From positions 1 to 12,909 of the forward strand of contig JADNYV010000916.1 in assembly GCA_015501055.1 (NCBI GenBank): a stretch of DNA of 12,909 bases, written 5' to 3'. The stretch is from Mucidula mucida (taxonomy: Eukaryota > Basidiomycota > Agaricomycetes > Agaricales > Physalacriaceae). This document shows positions 1-8,931 of the stretch, piece after piece (the first letter of the stretch is position 1; each line of letters starts with the position of its first letter). Below the pieces are notes generated by a model, which had not been told where the DNA came from, made no database searches, and saw only the letters and a program-made list of their open reading frames with translations. The position numbers and the translations under genes are program-made.

Positions 1-375
1 GTTTGTGCGCTATAATGATTCACAGACACTGATAGTAAACTTTTGTTCTGCATTACTCGAAGGATACATGCTCAACGAAAAACAGTCTATCCTTAGTTTC
101 AGTACCAAGCGGCTTATCGTGCTCTGCTGAGGCTTGCATGAACGCGCCAAGGTAGCATTCGCGAGCTCTCAGATACACATGACTACGTACTAGGGCTCGG
201 CGTCTACGTTCGCTGACCCTCAACAGATTTTCTCGGCTAAAACATTGTCAACGGCTTGTTACATCCGCACCCTCGACGAAGGTGCAGCTCGAATGTCTCA
301 TCCTGGCAACGTGACCGCGCCAAGGTAAAGCTCGCTGCATGCCCGAACACACGCCCTACACATCGCCTTGCCTCG
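1..375 (+). repeat. Extra upstream copy of the secreted-protein promoter region (truncated tandem unit)
   Basis: This stretch aligns by eye with the region upstream of the left secreted-protein copy (about 485-790) and with the right copy's upstream region on the minus strand. Shared landmarks are GTTTGTGxGCTAxAATGAT at the start, CTCGGCTAAA(G)ACATTGTCAACGG near 233-254, and CCTGGCAACGTGACCGCGCC near 302-321. It stops before the TATA box and gene are reached, and about position 380 the sequence jumps back to the region that lies farther upstream of the promoter. It is therefore a promoter segment duplicated in tandem without its gene. It begins at the window edge and may extend further left. 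The short open frame at 256-477 crosses this junction and is not considered a gene. Confidence 0.75.
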
Positions 376-856
376 GTCGGTCGCCTCCGCCCAAGCAATT
401 GCCTCCCTCGTCAACACTTCCTCCTAACCTATCACATTAGTCACGCTCAACCTAAGTCTCCCAAAAGCGAGAACTAACTCCAAGGTTTGTGGCGCTACAA
501 TGATGAACAGCGTGAGCCGTTTGATCAATCTATCCTCAAATCATCTACGTGTTCCTTTGCATGAGCGCGCCAAGCTGGCATTCACGAGATATTCAAGCAC
601 GAATATGCGCACGCCATCCTAAACCTAGGTACCTCTGCAACCTCAGCGCCCACGTTCTCTCCGCCTTTCTCGGCTAAAGACATTGTCAACGGCTCGTTAT
701 ATCCGCAATTTCAATGGAGGCGTAGCTCAAATCCTGGCAACGTGACCGCGCCAAGGTAAAGCTCGCTGCATGCCCCGAACACACTATACATGGCTTGACC
801 ATCGTCATGGCCATGTGTGCTCGACGCCTCAGTCGGTGTACCTTCTTGGCGTCGCG

Positions 857-864
857 TATTTAAG
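857..864 (+). promoter_or_regulatory. TATA-like box (TATTTAAG) of the left secreted-protein copy
   Basis: TATTTAAG lies 72 bases before the ATG at 929, in the block GCGTCGCGTATTTAAGCACT. The equivalent position in the right copy reads TATATAAG, so the left box has a substitution away from consensus. Position and conservation between the copies support a core-promoter role. Confidence 0.55.
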
Positions 865-928
865 CACTGAACATTTAGTTAACTCAATACTATCCTTCCC
901 ACTCCTCCAACAATCCATCTCTACCAAC

Positions 929-1566
929 ATGTTGGTCAACATCCTCTCCGTCTTAACACTCTCCGCGGTTGCTCTCGCAGCCCCGGCCTTACACGCTCGA
1001 CTTGACGCACGCGCTGTGGCCAGAAGAGATTACTATGATCACAAGGACTACAAAGGATAAGGACTACAAAGACACGGACTGCGACGACAAGGATGAAGAT
1101 TACAAAGACAAAGACTACAAGGACAAGGAGACTTGGGTGGTATGCAGATAGTCTTACGCGTTTAACGGTTTCGCTAACGCTGGTGTACTCTTCAGAATTG
1201 GAACGACAAACACGACGATTGGAAGGATAAGCATGACGAGAAGGACAAGTACGATGGAAAGTACAGACGCAGCAATGACAAGCACGACGACAAGGATAAG
1301 CACGATTGGAAGGACAAGTATGATGGGAAGGATAAACATGACGATAAAGAGAAGTACGGGAAGGATAAGCATGATGACAAGTACGATGGGAAGTACAAAC
1401 GCACTGACGGAAAGGATAACGATTGGAAGGACAAGCACGACTGGGAGGGAAAGCACGATTGGAGGACAAGCATGACGGGAAGTACAAGCACGACTGGGAG
1501 GACAAGCATGACTGGAAAGACAAGCACGACGGGAAGGATAAGCACGACGACAAGTACTACTACTAG
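929..1566 (+). pseudogene. Frameshifted copy of the Asp/Lys/His-rich secreted repeat protein
   Basis: This is homologous, exon for exon, to the intact gene at 10864-11496. The ATG at 929 opens a signal peptide (MLVNILSVLTLSAVALA) followed by a short pro-region ending in Arg-Arg. An extra A in the run at 1052-1054 (CAAAGG against CAAGG in the other copy) then gives a stop at 1058-1060 after 43 residues. The true frame continues in another phase with the same DYKD-type repeats to a splice site at 1139/1140. The intron 1140-1195 is 56 bp (GTATGC..TTCAG, CTAAC branch) and is intact. Exon 2 from 1196 encodes D/K/H/W/Y-rich repeats until a missing G at about 1461 shifts the frame again. The ancestral frame would end in TAG at 1564-1566. 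Both lesions are single-base changes in short homopolymers, so sequencing error cannot be excluded. As written, the product is a 43-residue secreted stub. Confidence 0.8.
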
Positions 1567-1637
1567 TCAGTATCGTCGTGCGCTAACTTATATTTATCTA
1601 CTGTACCACGGATCTCGTTCTGCTCCCGGACTTTACT

Positions 1638-1723
1638 TACGCATGGACAGCTTTTATTTACTTTCATTGATCGCATCGCATACGCATGGACAGCTTGTAT
1701 TTACTTTCATTGATCGCATCGCA
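1638..1723 (+). repeat. 43-bp perfect-looking tandem duplication (2 units)
   Basis: Units at 1638-1680 and 1681-1723 both start TACGCATGGACAGCTT and end in TTGATCGCATCGCA. They differ at one visible base (CTTTTATT against CTTGTATT). The right inverted copy has one unit only (minus strand, about 10751-10790), so the doubling happened in the left arm after the two arms separated. It lies in the presumed 3' untranslated or flanking region of the left pseudogene. Confidence 0.9.
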
Positions 1724-2379
1724 TTTGTCGCATAGTTCCTCTTGATTTCATCAGAATAGCTTCATTCTGGGAATAGTTACGCCACACTCTCCGTCCGCTG
1801 CTGGTCTTTCCTCCGGAACAACCAATGGTAAAGAAATAGCACACTCGATCTAACAGAGCGTCGACTCCCCGACATCGTGACACCGACCCATTGCAGTCAG
1901 TAGTAGCGCTACATAGAGAGTCGGACGCGCAGGCTGCGAACATATATTTGACTTATGACAAGGCCTAGTCCGAGCAAGATTTTCGACGGCAGATAACAGT
2001 ACTTTGCAACCTGCCTCTTCACCAAAGTCTCAACCGCAGCATCGAGCGTACTTGTAGCAACATGTAGAACTCAAGACTAATTCAGAGCGAAGCCATAGGT
2101 GAGGCACCCCTCGTCCAGCTCCTTATAAGTCTAAGCGCGTCACTCAAGATTGACTGTCATGCCTGACTGATGAGGCTACATGGAACACAGATAAATCGTA
2201 ACTGTCATGATCATTGAGGTAAACCGAAAGTACAATGAGTGTGGACTCTGGAGTCGTAAAGTAGTACAACGAGTGTGAGCTCTCCGAGTAAGTATTCATA
2301 CAAATGAATTCAAACCGTCATCATGGCTCAAGAAGAGCACTGCGCCTGCGCAACAACCAGCACCAGTGAATAAAAGAAA
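1724..2379. other. Intergenic stretch without a recognisable gene
   Basis: About 650 bases lie between the left arm and the 3' end of the HNH gene. Open frames here are short and show no composition or motif I recognise. The only structure noted is an imperfect tandem repeat at about 2229-2290: AGTACAATGAGTGTGGACTC is followed 35 bases later by AGTACAACGAGTGTGAGCTC. The part nearest 2380 probably contains the 3' untranslated region of the minus-strand gene. Confidence 0.5.
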
Positions 2380-3546
2380 TCATCGACGACTCTTTGCCTT
2401 TGACGATGCGGCTGATTTTGAGGAAGCAGCCTCTTTGTCCTTATGCCGTTGTCGGGCAGCCGCTACAGCGCACGGTGACTGCTTGCGCTTTCCAAGGTGG
2501 GTAGGAGATGGATCCTCGGGCGACACCACGATCGGCGATGAAACGGGGGGAAGCAACTTTTCAGGGACCTTTGCTGACGAAGTCCACACCTGGAACAATT
2601 TGAGGATACGGAAGCCATCATCGGAAAGATCACCTGGGAGCGCTGATATCTGGTCAAAGGTCATGTTCGACAGCTTGAGGCCAGCGTTCCAGGCCAGAAA
2701 GAACGGGTTGATGTGAGTTTCGAGCACTTCCAGCGATAGACGGTCGGTGGCAAATGGGGTTGGAAATTCTTGACTTTCCGCATTTGGCCCGTTGAAGTAA
2801 GAGCCGTCTGGGTTTTTATGGAGATTGTATCGTGTAAAAGATTCTTGATGAGGCTCCAGGAAAACTACCCGGCATTGATGCACTAGCCCGTTCTTGATGT
2901 ACTAGAAAGGATGTGTCAGCGATTCAGAGAAAACGAGTACGTCGGCGGCACCTTGAGAGCATGTTTTCTCCTCTTTTCTTTCATTGGCAGCTTCTGAAAC
3001 TTCTCCATCTTCCCGATAGTCCGGGTTAGAGGGAAGGCAGCAATGAGGTCGTGGTCCAACCAATTGTGGCACGTGTAGCATCCTTGTTTTCATCAGTTCA
3101 GGTGAGATCGATGTTATGAGATCGAGACACACCGAAGGCCACATTATAACGCGAATGAAGAAATAGTTTGTCCTTCTGCATACCCCAATTATACTGTAAT
3201 GTGATGATCTATTGAATGGTCAGCATCACTGTTGAATAATTTCGTAGAGGTTACTAACCTCTTCCTCTTTGAGGGCCTTGTCAATGATATGGACACAACA
3301 GGTTGTTCTTCCGTTGTTGTTACTCCTGTGGCAGAACAGGCACACGTCCCGAAGCGGGCTCGCCGCAATGACGGCGTCCTTAGCATCCTGCGACAGCGCT
3401 TCGAGATAGACCACATGTCTATTTGGAGAACCATCATTCAATCTGCGATAGGCTGTCCGACGAGAGGTGCTAGCGGCTTCCTGGGAGGGACTGTAGGCAG
3501 GATCGGGTGGACCATTGCTTTTCCTTGCGCTTTTCTTGCGGGCCAT
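2380..3546 (-). CDS. HNH nuclease-domain protein (338 aa, four exons)
   Basis: My model is complement(2380..2901, 2952..3082, 3133..3208, 3259..3546). The three introns are each 50 bp with GT..AG ends, and the joined frame is open to TGA at 2382-2380. The N-terminus (1-40) is basic and low complexity. A zinc-finger-like nuclease core follows: C69-x2-C72, then CCVHIID with H86, a WGM segment at 104-106, RYN with N118, and CYTCHNWLD with C123-x2-C126 and H127. This gives the H..N..H order of HNH (His-Me finger) nucleases plus two CxxC knuckles likely to hold structural zinc. Residues 166-242 carry a second conserved block ending THINPFFLAWNAGLKL, which recurs as SSDVHPFFLVAYVAGAI in the neighbouring gene. 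The C-terminal 35 residues are Lys/Ala/Ser-rich with a KRK motif, suggesting nuclear entry. Proteins of this kind are commonly expanded in agaricomycetes with unknown roles. The last 5' splice site (GTGCCG) is the weakest part of the model. Confidence 0.75.
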
Positions 3547-3920
3547 GACAGCAGCACTCTATGACGCCAGCGCCAGAGGATACAGAGAAAGGAACGGGGT
3601 GAGAGACAACGAACAATTAGATTGTGCGCGCCTCTTTAATATTTATACTGGCTAGCGTGGAATGACCCCGTGAATGCACGAACGATGGGTGCCGCGCGGC
3701 ATCCCGCAAGGAGTCACAAGTCATCTGGCAAGTTACCACATTCAGTCGGTCATTGTGCAGTTCATGCGCCCAGGTAGAACAATGGGCAGACTCAAAGGCA
3801 GTGGTAGCGAAAAAGGCAATTGCGGCAAACACGTACAAGCATCACATGACCGGTTCTTTGTGCATCGATCGAACCAAGTCTTGACCTTCAACCATCATCA
3901 CCACCATCTCACTAACGACA
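3547..3920. promoter_or_regulatory. Shared divergent promoter region of the two HNH-family genes
   Basis: These 374 bases separate the two start codons, which point away from each other. An AT-rich block, TTTAATATTTATACTGG, at about 3634-3650 could serve as a TATA element for the minus-strand gene. No clear TATA box was seen for the plus-strand gene. The start codon of the plus gene has a fair context (ACGACAATG). The arrangement would allow co-regulation, which the sequence alone cannot prove. Confidence 0.45.
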
Positions 3921-5031
3921 ATGCTCTTCCCTTCGCCCAACATCAGCACTAAGAAATCTTTTGCGAAACCGCAAGACTTGACGCTCTTAACTCCAGACGA
4001 CTTGAGTGTTAGTCCAACCGTTTCTTGTTGACGCACCTTATCAACCGTTCGAACAGCTTGACCATTACGAGTGCTGTTGGGGCCTGAATCGAGGTCAACT
4101 TGATACCTATCGAAAAAGCCCTGCGAATTACCTGCGTCGTAAGTCTTTCTTGACTGCTGTTTGGTTTGCCGAATTCTAAAATACGGTCGGACAGTCCAGC
4201 CAGCTCTGAAGGCGGCGCTCAAAGCGGGAAGAGTAGTCATTCTTCCGTCCGATGACGTACTTCACAAACTTCTGGACCTGCAAAATAGCAATGACACCGT
4301 CCGTCTACAAGATAGACAGCTGTTCTTTGAGGTTCGTGGGTGTCTTCAAACCCTCTATAACCCGCATGCTCACTCAACACCAGGCCGTTCCATTCGGAAC
4401 ATACAAATATCGAGTGATCCCTCTCAAAGAGAATGTCAACGTCTACGCCAAAGATCCCGTCGACCAAACGATTACTCGTCTTGACACCGGCTCCTTGACA
4501 ATCTCCTCCGACGTCCATCCATTCTTCCTCGTCGCCTACGTAGCCGGTGCTATTCAACAGCCCCTGCCCGCCCTAGACCGCGAGCTCCGGCGACTTCTTG
4601 TCCAGATAGGCGGACGCTGGGCCGTCCTGCCATGCCTTGAATTCGTCGAAGGCAGTTATGAGGGCGAGTTTGGGCGTCGACTTTCTTTCCGCTACATGAA
4701 GCGAAGGTTTCCCATTCCTTCTGTGCCATCGCTCACGTCGGCATCCACGTTCACATCCTCCACATCCTCCAGTCGCTCATTCAAGCGTCTCCGTTCCTCG
4801 TCCCCTGTGATGGAGGAAGATGAAGACGTTGACGTTGACATCCGTACATGGGTCGCGAAATGCGATCCTAACGATTTCGATCCGGTGGTCGACAATGATG
4901 CAGACGTCCAATCGTATCGCCTTGAGGCGGTTACATCGATACAAGACGCGGTACACGCCAAGGAGAATACACCATGTATGAAGACCGTACCGGCGCCCAA
5001 AAGACGGAATCCGAAGCGGAAAAGAGCTTAA
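3921..5031 (+). CDS. Divergent HNH-family relative, probably without nuclease residues (317 aa, four exons)
   Basis: My model is join(3921..4007, 4057..4138, 4195..4331, 4384..5031). The introns are 49, 56 and 52 bp (GTTAGT, GTAAGT and GTTCGT donors), and the joined frame stays open to the TAA at 5029-5031. Residues 30-56 read LDHYECCWGLNRGQLDTY then RKSPANYLR, which parallels the W-G-x..S-x-x-N stretch of the neighbouring HNH protein. The following LQPALKAALKAGR occupies the place where an Asp-Leu-His motif would be expected and has no histidine. The first-histidine CxxC module is also absent. Residues 103-153 (YKYRVIPL..VYAKDP..SSDVHPFFL) match the second conserved block of the family. The tail (about 180-317) is Ser/Asp/Glu-rich and ends in a strong nuclear-localisation-like KRRNPKRKRA. 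It may be a catalytically dead paralogue. The acceptor at 4194 could instead be 4203, and an upstream exon cannot be excluded. Confidence 0.65.
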
Positions 5032-5474
5032 CCCCCTAGCGTTTTTGCGAATGCGTATAGCTTACCATCCGGTCATGGGCTTCCCTTGGTCTGCGCCTTT
5101 TCGGTTTTGGGTTTCACTCTCCCTTGAGACCGTCTGCTTAGGCGGCAGTGCATTCCTTGGCCCTGTAGCGCGAGAGCAGCAAGTTCACGACTCGGGAGGA
5201 TATACCAAGGGCGTGTCAAAGGGGTGTATAGTAGTACACTTTGATACTGGAATGTGCGTTACGGAATCGTACAAGAGCTGTTTTACTTGTTACCAATGTT
5301 ACGAATGCGCATCTGCACCATTTTCAGTACTACCGTTGGAATAACGTTGCTCGTTGTTAGAGATATGAGATGCTTCAAGAAGATGAAGTATAGGATTTCA
5401 AGGCAGGCATGTGCTATAGAACGGTAGACATCTGAACAGTCATCATGAGCCAACCCAAAAGATGACATAGAAGA
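5032..5474. other. Intergenic stretch without a recognisable gene
   Basis: About 440 bases follow the stop of the second HNH-family gene. A 99-codon frame at 5045-5344 has no recognisable domain or signal, and no splice pattern links it to a neighbour. The first part probably includes the 3' untranslated region of the upstream gene. Confidence 0.45.
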
Positions 5475-5572
5475 GGAGGCAACGCGCTGGTGTGGAACGA
5501 TGCGACGCGTCGCGTCACAGCTGCTGCGTTGAAATCAGATTAAGAATATGAGCTCCATGAAATTGAAACGCA
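5475..5572 (+). repeat. Dispersed repeat copy 1, upstream of the STAND pseudogene
   Basis: This block resembles 12104-12205 in the same orientation. The best part (5493-5535 against 12124-12166) agrees at 38 of 43 positions by eye, with weaker similarity on both sides (GAGGC before, AATTGAAACGC after). It contains a 12-bp perfect palindrome, GCGACGCGTCGC, at 5502-5513 centred on ACGCGT. ACGCGT is the known core of the fungal MBF (MCB) cell-cycle element, though a chance match is possible. The block ends about 350 bases before the pseudogene's start codon. Confidence 0.6.
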
Positions 5573-5917
5573 CTCAACTACATACAAATCTTTCGTCTTG
5601 ACGGAAATCCTTGTGGCCATTTTTATCGGCATGTCACTGTCTCCAAATGTTGTGGAATGCATACATAGGATCTGTGCCTTTAGCGCAGTCGATGAAATCA
5701 GTGTCCTCGCCTCCTAGAAGGTTTTGCCTTTTTTCTGATACTAGCTTGCCCTTGTTGGCTTCTTTCTCTGTTAGCATGTTCGGACAGATCCGGTGGAACA
5801 TGAGACACAGAGCATGCAAATCTACCCTGCGATCCTGTCCCCATCCAGGTACATAAATTGCACTAGTACTCCATATCGCATACCACTTCCTGGCTCCTGC
5901 TGTGCTTCCTATCCATC

Positions 5918-8900
5918 ATGGCTGTCGACGACATCCATCGTATCCATGGTCGAGCAGTGCGTCAAGATCTATGAGTACATCGAAGCTGTGAAGGAATCCT
6001 CTAAGGAGCGACAGCGCTTCATGCAGCAGGTGGCCGCCTTGCGAGACGTGTTCGTCAATCTTCAAGGCCTCCTCCGGGACGAAGCCTTCAGCCAGGACCG
6101 TTCATCGATGGCTCCTCTCAAGGTCCTCTTCGACCCGACGAAGCCATAGAGCGGGATCTTGCAGAGTTGGAAGGAAAGCTGCGTGGAGCGATGAAGAAGA
6201 ATAGGACTAGATGGCGGCTGTCATGGACGAAGATGGTATCCGCTGGAATGTGGCCACTGGACAAAGCCGAGAGCGAAGTTTTGTTCGTTCGTCTCGAGCG
6301 TCACAAGAGCTTGGTTTCATTGGCTATGCAGCACGACGTCAAGTGAGTTTGATAACATCGCACCTGAATATCGTTGACGTGTACTCTAGTCGGCTCATAC
6401 GCGCAGTTCTCGATTTGGCTGTAGATAGCAATGGGCAACAGTCCGAGGTCACAGCAGCAGTTGCCGAGTTGACCCAAGTCATCGGAGTTGTATCAGCTGT
6501 GCGTACAGATTTCTCAAGCATCTAGCCTGCAAATCCTCATGATCATTAAGACGAAGAGCGCCGTAAAGTCGCCGAATGGATCTCAAATGTTACGTTCTCC
6601 GCTCACCATGCGGAGAACTCGCGCAAATGGTTGAAGGGGACGTGTCGATGGGTGTTGGAAAGTCCCGAGTTTCAGCAATGGGCAAGTGGGACCTCAGTGT
6701 CGCCAACGTTATGGTGCTACGGGAACGGTGAGTCGATTGTCGTGAAAATCAAGATTTTTGCTGACTATCAGCCATGTTAGCGGGGGCCGGAAAGTCCGTT
6801 GCTGCGTGAGTTACATACATTCCGGAGAGCAATATCGATGACTTCTACCTCTTCTAGTGCCATGATTGTCGACCACCTGCGTTCAATCGCAGGGAACATA
6901 GTACTCGTCATCGTTTGTCGATATAACCAGAACCGAGAGTACCTTCGCGAGACGCATACTTTCATCTGCTGCCTACTTCGTCAGCTTCTTCAACTCGACG
7001 CCACCTCAAGCGTCCCGCCATCTTTAGTGGATTTGTATCGAAAGGACATACATCCATCGAAAGATGGCGTTCGTACCCTCTTAATCGAGGCTGCCCGGCT
7101 CATTTCACGCCCCATCTTCATCGTTCTTGACGCACTCGACGAATGCCCTCTTGGATTTGAGCTCGTGGCCGCCATTCAAAGTCTGGGCCACGACTTCAAT
7201 CTTCTCATCACTTCTCGTAATGTCTTCTCCCAAATAAAAGATTATCCATTCTCCCTATCGAGCCTCAGATCGTGATGTCCTCGCTCTCGTCAATAGCAAA
7301 TCTCCAAATTGCGTTGGGTAAGAACGAGGGATCTGCAAAGTGCCGTTCGCGAGAGATTGTTGCGAGAGCGAACGGCATGTTTCTGTTAGCGAGTCTAACC
7401 TCTGGGAGTTGGAGCACGACGTCGCCAGTAAGTTGACATCCGTCCATTCCTGTTAGTTTAGATGAAGCATATCCAGATATTCGAGCGCATTGGCAAACAA
7501 GGTGCCAGGATGAAGCAACTTGCTCTTCAGGCCATTATGTGGATTTATGCCGATTTTGGCAACCCGGTTACTGGAATTAAGCTGTATTGGTGGGAGCTCA
7601 GGCTCGTTTTTGCTTGCAACATGATATCTATGTCCGGGATCTGACTTTCCTGAACCGCCATCCGCAAACACGATTGTGGATGCCTGTGGTGGCCTGGTCA
7701 GTGCTCCTAGAGATGTCGGCACTTGCACCTGCATTCATCCGTACGCCGTGTTCTAGGTCTACACATTCATAGTTACTGATAAGTATCAGATTATTCGGTC
7801 CAGGAGTACATTTTCCGCTTTCAGTCTTCTGTGTTTCCCGAAGATCCCTATGAATTTGCTTTCAAATTCTGTATCCACCGCTCTTTTCCCGCATAGAAGG
7901 CGCTATGCGACTCGCTTACGCAACAGACTACAAGTTGTATGGTATTGTCTTGCTCACATCCTGGATTCATATCAGCCTGTTGTTGTTCACTCTGCCTTGG
8001 CGGACGAAAACTTCACTAAATGCTTGAGCTACCACGGGCAGATCATCGGTTTACTTCGCCAGGGCGACGGCGGTTCCACTCCTCTTGATTACGCCGCAAT
8101 ACTCGGAATTCCTCATACATTTGGACTTGCTCAAGAAGTACAGGCTCCGGACGAACGTCATTTTCGTCGCGTCACGGCCGTCATGATAAAACGGGATTAC
8201 TGGGACATCGTGCATGAGGTTTGGATAAATGCGGGGACTATGACATTAACGTTTTCTGCGACACAAGGGGCACCACCGCTGCATGTGAACTCGTCTCTTC
8301 CACCAGAACTTTTCCGCCCAATGGGGAACTCCGCCGGTCATTCCTTCATCACCCAAGTACCTCCCTGTGTTGCCCACGTCACGATAGTCTACTCGCCTGT
8401 GCATTGCGTCGCAATGTCCCGATCTTTTGGTGGTCTGACACCAACAACCGAATTGAGAACATCAAAATGATCCTCGAACGCCTCTCCCGCGATGCAACCA
8501 GTAATCCCTATCCGCCAGCCCGGTTCCCAGTATATCCTCTCCCAGGTGCTCCAAGATCCCGACCCCCAAAAATCCTGGATGTCATCGCAGTATTCCTGCA
8601 GAGAGAGGATATCGATCTTGATGCGCACATCACGCATATGGTACCCCCAGAATTATTGCTTGCGCTGTTGATGCTTTCTCAGGAACCTGTCATATTTCTT
8701 CAAAACCCTTTCCTACCCCAAAAAAAGTTCACAGAAATTTTACGCCCATACGCGCGACGCCTGGTTGATGTCTCCAATGAGCTCGATGACCAAGTCGTTT
8801 CCGATTCCGGGCGGGCATTCGAAGCAGTCGATACATATCGTATGCCTGCAGTACTTCTTCTTGTTGTTGTAGCTGCCGTTGCCCTTTATTTATATGTGGC

Positions 8901-8931
8901 GCCGCCAGCGCTGCGCCTATCGATACAGTAG
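5918..8931 (+). pseudogene. NACHT-type STAND NTPase (NOD-like receptor-like), decayed
   Basis: An ATG at 5918 (MAVDD) runs after a frame break into a helical N-terminal region (SIVSMVEQCVKIYEYIEAVK), then, after a break near 6140-6146, into WPLDKAESEVLFVRLERHKS. This resembles the N-terminal helical domain of basidiomycete NACHT proteins. Introns at 6343-6389, 6503-6550, 6728-6780 and 6806-6857 are intact. A 25-base exon (6781-6805) completes the Walker A motif GNAGAGKS. Walker B (PIFIVLDALDEC) lies at 7111-7146 and a sensor-like LLITSR at 7201-7218. Beyond about 7260 the reading frame changes repeatedly. Recognisable pieces are ASDRDVLALVNSK, REIVARANGMFLLA, DIFERIGKQGARMKQLALQA, IVDACGGLVSA and DYSVQEYIFRFQ, followed by a C-terminal region that ends in a hydrophobic helix (MPAVLLLVVVAAVALYLYV) at 8931. 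About eight frame changes make a full-length product impossible. Intact relatives sense non-self and trigger incompatibility or immunity; no role is expected here as written. Confidence 0.8.
6781..6805 (+). other. 25-nt micro-exon holding the Walker A motif
   Basis: This exon lies between introns of 53 bp (GTGAGT..GTTAG, GCTGAC branch) and 52 bp (GTGAGT..TCTAG). Only with this exon do the flanking frames join, giving TLWCYGNAGAGKSVAAAMIV. An alternative acceptor ten bases earlier (CAG at 6768-6770) would read NAMLAGAGKS and lose the first glycine of the P-loop, so the TTAG acceptor at 6780 is preferred. It belongs to the STAND pseudogene. Confidence 0.7.

Larger units (their letters stand above)
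380..1723 (+). repeat. Left arm of a long inverted repeat carrying the secreted-protein locus
   Basis: The plus strand here matches the reverse complement of about 10751-12112. Matching blocks run from the upstream region (GTCGCCTCC at about 388 and CAAGGTTTGTGGCGCTACAA at 481-500), through the promoter, both exons and the intron, to the 3' region ending in CTTTCATTGATCGCATCGCA. Similarity is clear but imperfect, with many substitutions and small indels, so the duplication is not recent. Homology ends just after the 3' region: the sequences beyond 1723 and below 10751 do not match. I saw no target-site duplication or transposase, so this is best described as an inverted gene duplication. Confidence 0.8.

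Noticed and set aside
936..1553. Minus-strand frames of 100-205 codons opposite the left secreted-protein copy
   Set aside because: The same antisense effect of repeat codons, with no signal peptide or promoter and no conservation of start.
3674..3952. 92-codon plus-strand frame with a His run before the second HNH-family gene
   Set aside because: It lies in the divergent promoter region, has no recognisable domain, and overlaps the proposed start of the neighbouring gene in another frame.
3842..4557. Minus-strand frames opposite the second HNH-family gene
   Set aside because: They are shadows of the spliced plus-strand gene, whose exons and introns join consistently and match its neighbour.
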